Positions 6,762 through 9,867 of a DNA stretch of 9,867 bases are shown piece by piece. Location of the stretch: contig JAMPAE010000047.1 of NCBI GenBank assembly GCA_023667385.1, forward strand, positions 1 to 9,867, given 5' to 3'. The notes beneath the pieces are model-generated. The model had not been told where the DNA came from, made no database searches, and was given only the letters and a program-made list of their open reading frames with translations. Position numbers and translations under genes: made by a program. Numbering within the stretch: position 1 is the stretch's first letter; the number at the start of each line of letters is the position of its first letter. This DNA is from Ruminococcus sp. GTDB taxonomy: Bacteria; Bacillota; Clostridia; Oscillospirales; Acutalibacteraceae.

Positions 6762-6784
6762 TTCTAAAATGAAAGGATAGTATT

Positions 6785-8386
6785 ATGAAAAAGTTTTTAT
6801 CAGCCTTTATGGCTCTCATTATGATGCTTTGCATTATCGCTCCTGTTTCTGTTTCAGCAGTTTCTGCAAAAGACAGAAACCCAATTGTGTATCTTCGCGG
6901 TGACGGAGCAAGCATCTATGACGCTGACAATAAAGAAGTTTATCCCACAGGTTATGACATGAGCGAGCTTCCTCAGACTGCCGCAAGAGTTTTGTTCCCG
7001 TATTTCACAAATGCAATTTTGTTCAACAAATGGGAAGAATACTACAACGCATTTGAAAAAGAAGTTAATCAGATTTTTGAAAAAGCACACCTTGACAACA
7101 ACGGTGAAGCAACAAACGGAACAGGCATAAGCGCATATAACCGCTATAGAAACGATGTAAACAGCAAAGCAAACTATTGCAAAGCTGACGGCACAACAAA
7201 TCTTTTCGATTACAACTTCTGGTATGACTGGCGTCGTGATCCGTTCGAGGTTGCCGACTGTCTCAACGACTATATCAAAGGCATTCTCAAAGCAACAGGA
7301 GCTGAAAAGGTTTCCCTTGCGTGCAGATGTCTCGGCGGCTCATTCGTTCTTGCATATCTTGAAAAATACGGATATGATGACATCAGAAGCCTTGCAATTG
7401 ATTCTACCGTTGCAAACGGAAATGAAAAAATCAGTGACCTTTACAGCGGCAAAGTAAGAGTTGACGGCGAAGGCATGGAAAGATGGCTCACTGACTTGTC
7501 AACTCAAACCGAGGATTTGAAATTCCTTGTTGAGTTTGTCACTGCAAGTATTGATATGCTCAATGAAATAGACAGTGCAAAAGTGACCGAAAAACTTATT
7601 AACAAGGTTTACAAAAAGCTCTATGAAGGTCTTACTCCCCGCCTTTGCATGGCAACATTCGGAACATGGCCCGGATATTGGAGTTCTGTTTCTGCTGAAG
7701 CTTTCCAGCCTTCAATGGATTTAATTTTCGGCAACGAAAAGCTTGATTATGCAACAAAATATGCAGGTCTTATTGAAAAACTCAATAACTATAATGTCCG
7801 TGTCAGACAGCGCACAAATGAAATTCTTGCTGACGCTAAGGCTGCCGGTGTTAATGTTGGCATTCTTGCAAAATACGGCTATCAGTCTATGGGATTCATT
7901 GATAGCTGTGATGAACTCAGCGATTCGCTTGTTTCACTTAAAAAAGCAAGCTTTGGTGCAACCTGTTCAACAGTTCAAAGCATACTCAGCGATAAATACA
8001 TTGCCGAAAGAGAAGAACTCGGCTTTGGCAAATATATTTCAATTGATAAGCAAGTTGATGCATCAACCTGCCTTTTCCCTGATTACACATGGTTTGTCAA
8101 AGGCGCTCAGCATGATAACTGGTCATCTTTCAATGATTCGCTTCTTCTTAAAATTTGCAATTCTAAAGAGCAGTTTACCGTTAACTCAGATGAGACATAC
8201 CCACAGTTTATGGTATTCAACAAGAATGACGGGGAAACTTACCCGATGACTAAAAACAACTGCAATCCCACAAACTGGGATGCTGTGCAAATTGAAAAAC
8301 ATACACCTCGTACGTTTTTCACTGCAATCATTAACTTCTTTAAGTCATTCTTTGCTTTGATCAAAAATCAAATCGGCAAGAAATAA
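6785..8386 (+). CDS. Secreted LCAT-like alpha/beta-hydrolase with Cys nucleophile, hydrophobic C-terminal tail
   Basis: A 533-aa secreted protein, paralogous to the hydrolase domain of the 920-aa protein upstream. AAAGG at 6772-6776 precedes ATG 6785. Residues 1-28 are a signal peptide (likely cleavage VSA/KD). Family features: opening strand NPIVYLRGDG, YDWRRDP (147-153, the LCAT YDWR motif intact), and nucleophile elbow ACRCLGGSF with Cys182 in the Ser position. The other triad candidates are Asp425 (DASTC) and His443 (AQHDNW). The Asp-His spacing of 18 residues and the Cys394/Cys429 pair at 35 residues match the paralogue exactly. It lacks Ig and FN3 modules. Instead it ends in an amphipathic segment (about 510-530, FFTAIINFFKSFFALIK) that could contact the membrane. 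Likely extracellular acyl hydrolase or transferase, substrate unknown. It is expressed alone, with its own promoter and terminator. Confidence 0.8.
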   Translation: MKKFLSAFMALIMMLCIIAPVSVSAVSAKDRNPIVYLRGDGASIYDADNKEVYPTGYDMSELPQTAARVLFPYFTNAILFNKWEEYYNAFEKEVNQIFEKAHLDNNGEATNGTGISAYNRYRNDVNSKANYCKADGTTNLFDYNFWYDWRRDPFEVADCLNDYIKGILKATGAEKVSLACRCLGGSFVLAYLEKYGYDDIRSLAIDSTVANGNEKISDLYSGKVRVDGEGMERWLTDLSTQTEDLKFLVEFVTASIDMLNEIDSAKVTEKLINKVYKKLYEGLTPRLCMATFGTWPGYWSSVSAEAFQPSMDLIFGNEKLDYATKYAGLIEKLNNYNVRVRQRTNEILADAKAAGVNVGILAKYGYQSMGFIDSCDELSDSLVSLKKASFGATCSTVQSILSDKYIAEREELGFGKYISIDKQVDASTCLFPDYTWFVKGAQHDNWSSFNDSLLLKICNSKEQFTVNSDETYPQFMVFNKNDGETYPMTKNNCNPTNWDAVQIEKHTPRTFFTAIINFFKSFFALIKNQIGKK

Positions 8387-8394
8387 TTTAACTG

Positions 8395-8436
8395 CACAGC
8401 GGCATTGTTCAAGTGAACGTGCCGCTGTGATTTTTT
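8395..8436 (+). terminator. Strong intrinsic terminator after the 533-aa hydrolase gene
   Basis: CACAGCGGCA (8395-8404) pairs perfectly with TGCCGCTGTG (8420-8429). An inner GTTC/GAAC stem extends it, and six T residues follow at 8431-8436. Confidence 0.92.
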
Positions 8437-8459
8437 CTGATGAATCTTTATAATTTAAT

Positions 8460-8517
8460 ACAAATTGTTAACAAATTGTTTAAAACTCTTGAAAAGTAAG
8501 TGAGAGTATGTTATATT
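8460..8517 (+). promoter_or_regulatory. Promoter of the GH3 gene with tandem upstream repeat
   Basis: TTGAAA (8489-8494), a 17 bp spacer, TATATT (8512-8517) preceded by TGT (extended -10). Just upstream, ACAAATTGTT occurs twice (8460-8469 and 8471-8480), 11 bp apart and so on the same helix face. The junction contains the palindrome TTGTTAACAA (8465-8474). This may be a regulator site. The ~75 nt leader can form a 7-bp stem TCGTATT/AATACGA (8526-8532 and 8551-8557). Confidence 0.6.
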
Positions 8518-8596
8518 TATAATAATCGTATTATATTTACACAGCCGCAAAATACGAACAAACATTGAATAACTGAATTATCAGGGAGGTTTAATT

Positions 8597-9867
8597 ATGT
8601 CTTTTCTCACAGACTACGGTGTTTTCCTCGGCAACATCGTTTTTAAAGGCTTTGAGCATTACACTTCACAGGCAATGGAAACTCAAGAAGCAACTCTCAA
8701 AAAAATCATGAAGAGAAACGCCGATTGTGAATACGGCAAAAAATATGACTTTGCCAACATTCATTCAATCAAAGAGTTCCAGGACAAGGTGCCTCTTTCA
8801 ACCTTTGAAGATTACGCTCCCCTTGTTGACAGAATGGTTGAAAAAGGCGAAAGCAACATCATCACTTCAAGCAAAGTTATCCGCTATTGCGCATCATCAG
8901 GCAGTGTCGGCAAGCCGAAGCTTCAGCCAAAAACAGCAAAGGATCTTTGGAATATGCAGTGCATGGGCTTTGTTGCAACACCTGCCTGCGCATCAAACTG
9001 GTTCAAAAAGCAGGGAATTTATAAAAAGCTTCCCTCTCAAATGGGACCGCTGCTTGTTGACCTCAACGGTCACAAGCTGGCAAACGGCAAGCAGTGCAAC
9101 GGTGCTGCTCAGGTTCCGTTTACATATCTCAGCCCGATTCTTAAATATTTCACAACAACTCCGATGGATATTCTCTATCCTGAAGATTCGGAAAACACAA
9201 ACACATCATATTTTCAGGCTCGTTTTGCGCTTGAAAACCGTGATGTAACTTACCTTGGTTCAATTGTTATCACCTTGCTCACCACCATGCTTGAATACAT
9301 GGAAAACAACTGGGAGCTTCTTTGCAATGACATTGAAAAAGGCACAATCGACCCAAGCATTCAGTGTCCTGCATCTCTCAGAGCAAAATATGAAAAGCAG
9401 TTCAAGCCGAACCCAACAAGAGCTGCTGAGCTCAGACGTGAATTTGAAAAAGGCTTTGAAACCGAAAAACCGATTGCACAGCGTTTGTGGCCAAAGCTTT
9501 GCTGGGGCTATGGTATGTTCGGTTCAACCCTTGCAGCTTATGTTAAAAAACTGAGAAGATATGTTGGTGATCTTCCGCTTCACAACATGGGCTACGGCGC
9601 ATCAGAAGGCTTCCTTGCAATGCCGGTTGAACTCAATGCAACTGACTATGTTCTTCTTCCGAGAAGCCTTGTTTATGAGTTCCTCCCTGTTGACGCAGAA
9701 GAAGGCACAAGACCGCTTACCCTCGATCAGCTTGAGGTTGGCAAGGATTACGAAATCATCGTAACAAACTTCTCAGGTCTTTACAGATACAGAATCCTTG
9801 ACATCGTTCATGTCACAGGTATGTATAACAACTCACCGAGAATTGAGTTCCTTTACAGATCAAACAT
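8597..9867 (+). CDS. GH3-family acyl-adenylating / acyl-amide synthetase, 3' end cut by window edge
   Basis: 423 codons from ATG 8597 (GGGAGG at 8584-8589, 7 nt upstream) to the right edge. Full GH3 proteins are usually 500-600 aa, so roughly the last quarter is missing. GH3 enzymes belong to the ANL superfamily: they activate a carboxylic acid with ATP and pass it to an amine; the plant members conjugate hormones with amino acids. Three family motifs are visible: the phosphate-binding loop CASSGSVGKPK (98-108), the YGASEGF motif (333-339), and GLYRYRILDIVHVTG (394 onward), where the usual GD after RYRx reads LD. No signal peptide, so cytosolic. The acid and amine substrates cannot be inferred. 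It stands apart from the condensation/ACP operon, but it is the only adenylating enzyme in the window and could supply activated acyl groups to it; that is hypothesis. Genes co-transcribed downstream are not visible. Confidence 0.92.
   Translation, partial: MSFLTDYGVFLGNIVFKGFEHYTSQAMETQEATLKKIMKRNADCEYGKKYDFANIHSIKEFQDKVPLSTFEDYAPLVDRMVEKGESNIITSSKVIRYCASSGSVGKPKLQPKTAKDLWNMQCMGFVATPACASNWFKKQGIYKKLPSQMGPLLVDLNGHKLANGKQCNGAAQVPFTYLSPILKYFTTTPMDILYPEDSENTNTSYFQARFALENRDVTYLGSIVITLLTTMLEYMENNWELLCNDIEKGTIDPSIQCPASLRAKYEKQFKPNPTRAAELRREFEKGFETEKPIAQRLWPKLCWGYGMFGSTLAAYVKKLRRYVGDLPLHNMGYGASEGFLAMPVELNATDYVLLPRSLVYEFLPVDAEEGTRPLTLDQLEVGKDYEIIVTNFSGLYRYRILDIVHVTGMYNNSPRIEFLYRSN

Noticed and set aside
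7743..8249. 168-aa open frame within the second hydrolase gene
   Set aside because: Alternate frame of a gene with clear homology to its paralogue; no ribosome binding site.
8727..9764. Three successive open frames within the GH3 gene (8727-9248, 9255-9554, 9561-9764)
   Set aside because: All are shifted-frame shadows; the GH3 frame from 8597 carries all family motifs without interruption.

Overview
The window looks like a chromosomal segment from a low-to-middle GC Gram-positive bacterium of the class Clostridia, probably a gut Oscillospiraceae/Ruminococcaceae-type organism. The grounds are GGAGG ribosome binding sites, sigma-A-like promoters with 16-17 bp spacers, a secreted protein built of clostridial-style Ig-like and fibronectin type III modules, and a frameshifted nuclease gene of a kind common in clostridial mobile DNA. 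The taxonomy is inferred from style only.

Layout, left to right. (1) A leftward, truncated gene for a membrane-anchored FHA (phosphothreonine-binding) protein, with its own promoter. (2) A rightward pair: a stand-alone NRPS-type condensation-domain protein followed by an acyl carrier protein, closed by a strong terminator. (3) An intergenic region with a promoter followed by a ~180 bp element bounded by long inverted repeats, leading into a 920-aa secreted protein: an LCAT-like alpha/beta-hydrolase domain, one Ig-like module and four fibronectin III modules. (4) A terminator, a frameshifted remnant of a PBECR-like nuclease gene, and a compact unit of promoter, foldable RNA and terminator that looks like an unassigned small RNA gene. 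(5) A 533-aa secreted paralogue of the LCAT-like domain with a hydrophobic C-terminal tail instead of adhesion modules, behind a promoter that contains a perfect palindrome. (6) A GH3-family acyl-adenylating/amide-forming enzyme, cut off by the right edge.

Most interesting points. Both LCAT-like proteins keep Asp and His candidates for a catalytic triad but carry Cys where the lipase box should have Ser. The neighbourhood also holds the three parts of a thiotemplate acyl-transfer system on separate polypeptides: a condensation enzyme, a carrier protein, and an adenylating enzyme of GH3 rather than ordinary A-domain type. One hypothesis is that GH3, carrier and condensation enzyme make an acylated small molecule inside the cell, and that the secreted Cys-type enzymes act on the same kind of acyl bond outside. 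The genes sit behind separate promoters and terminators, so this link rests on proximity only.
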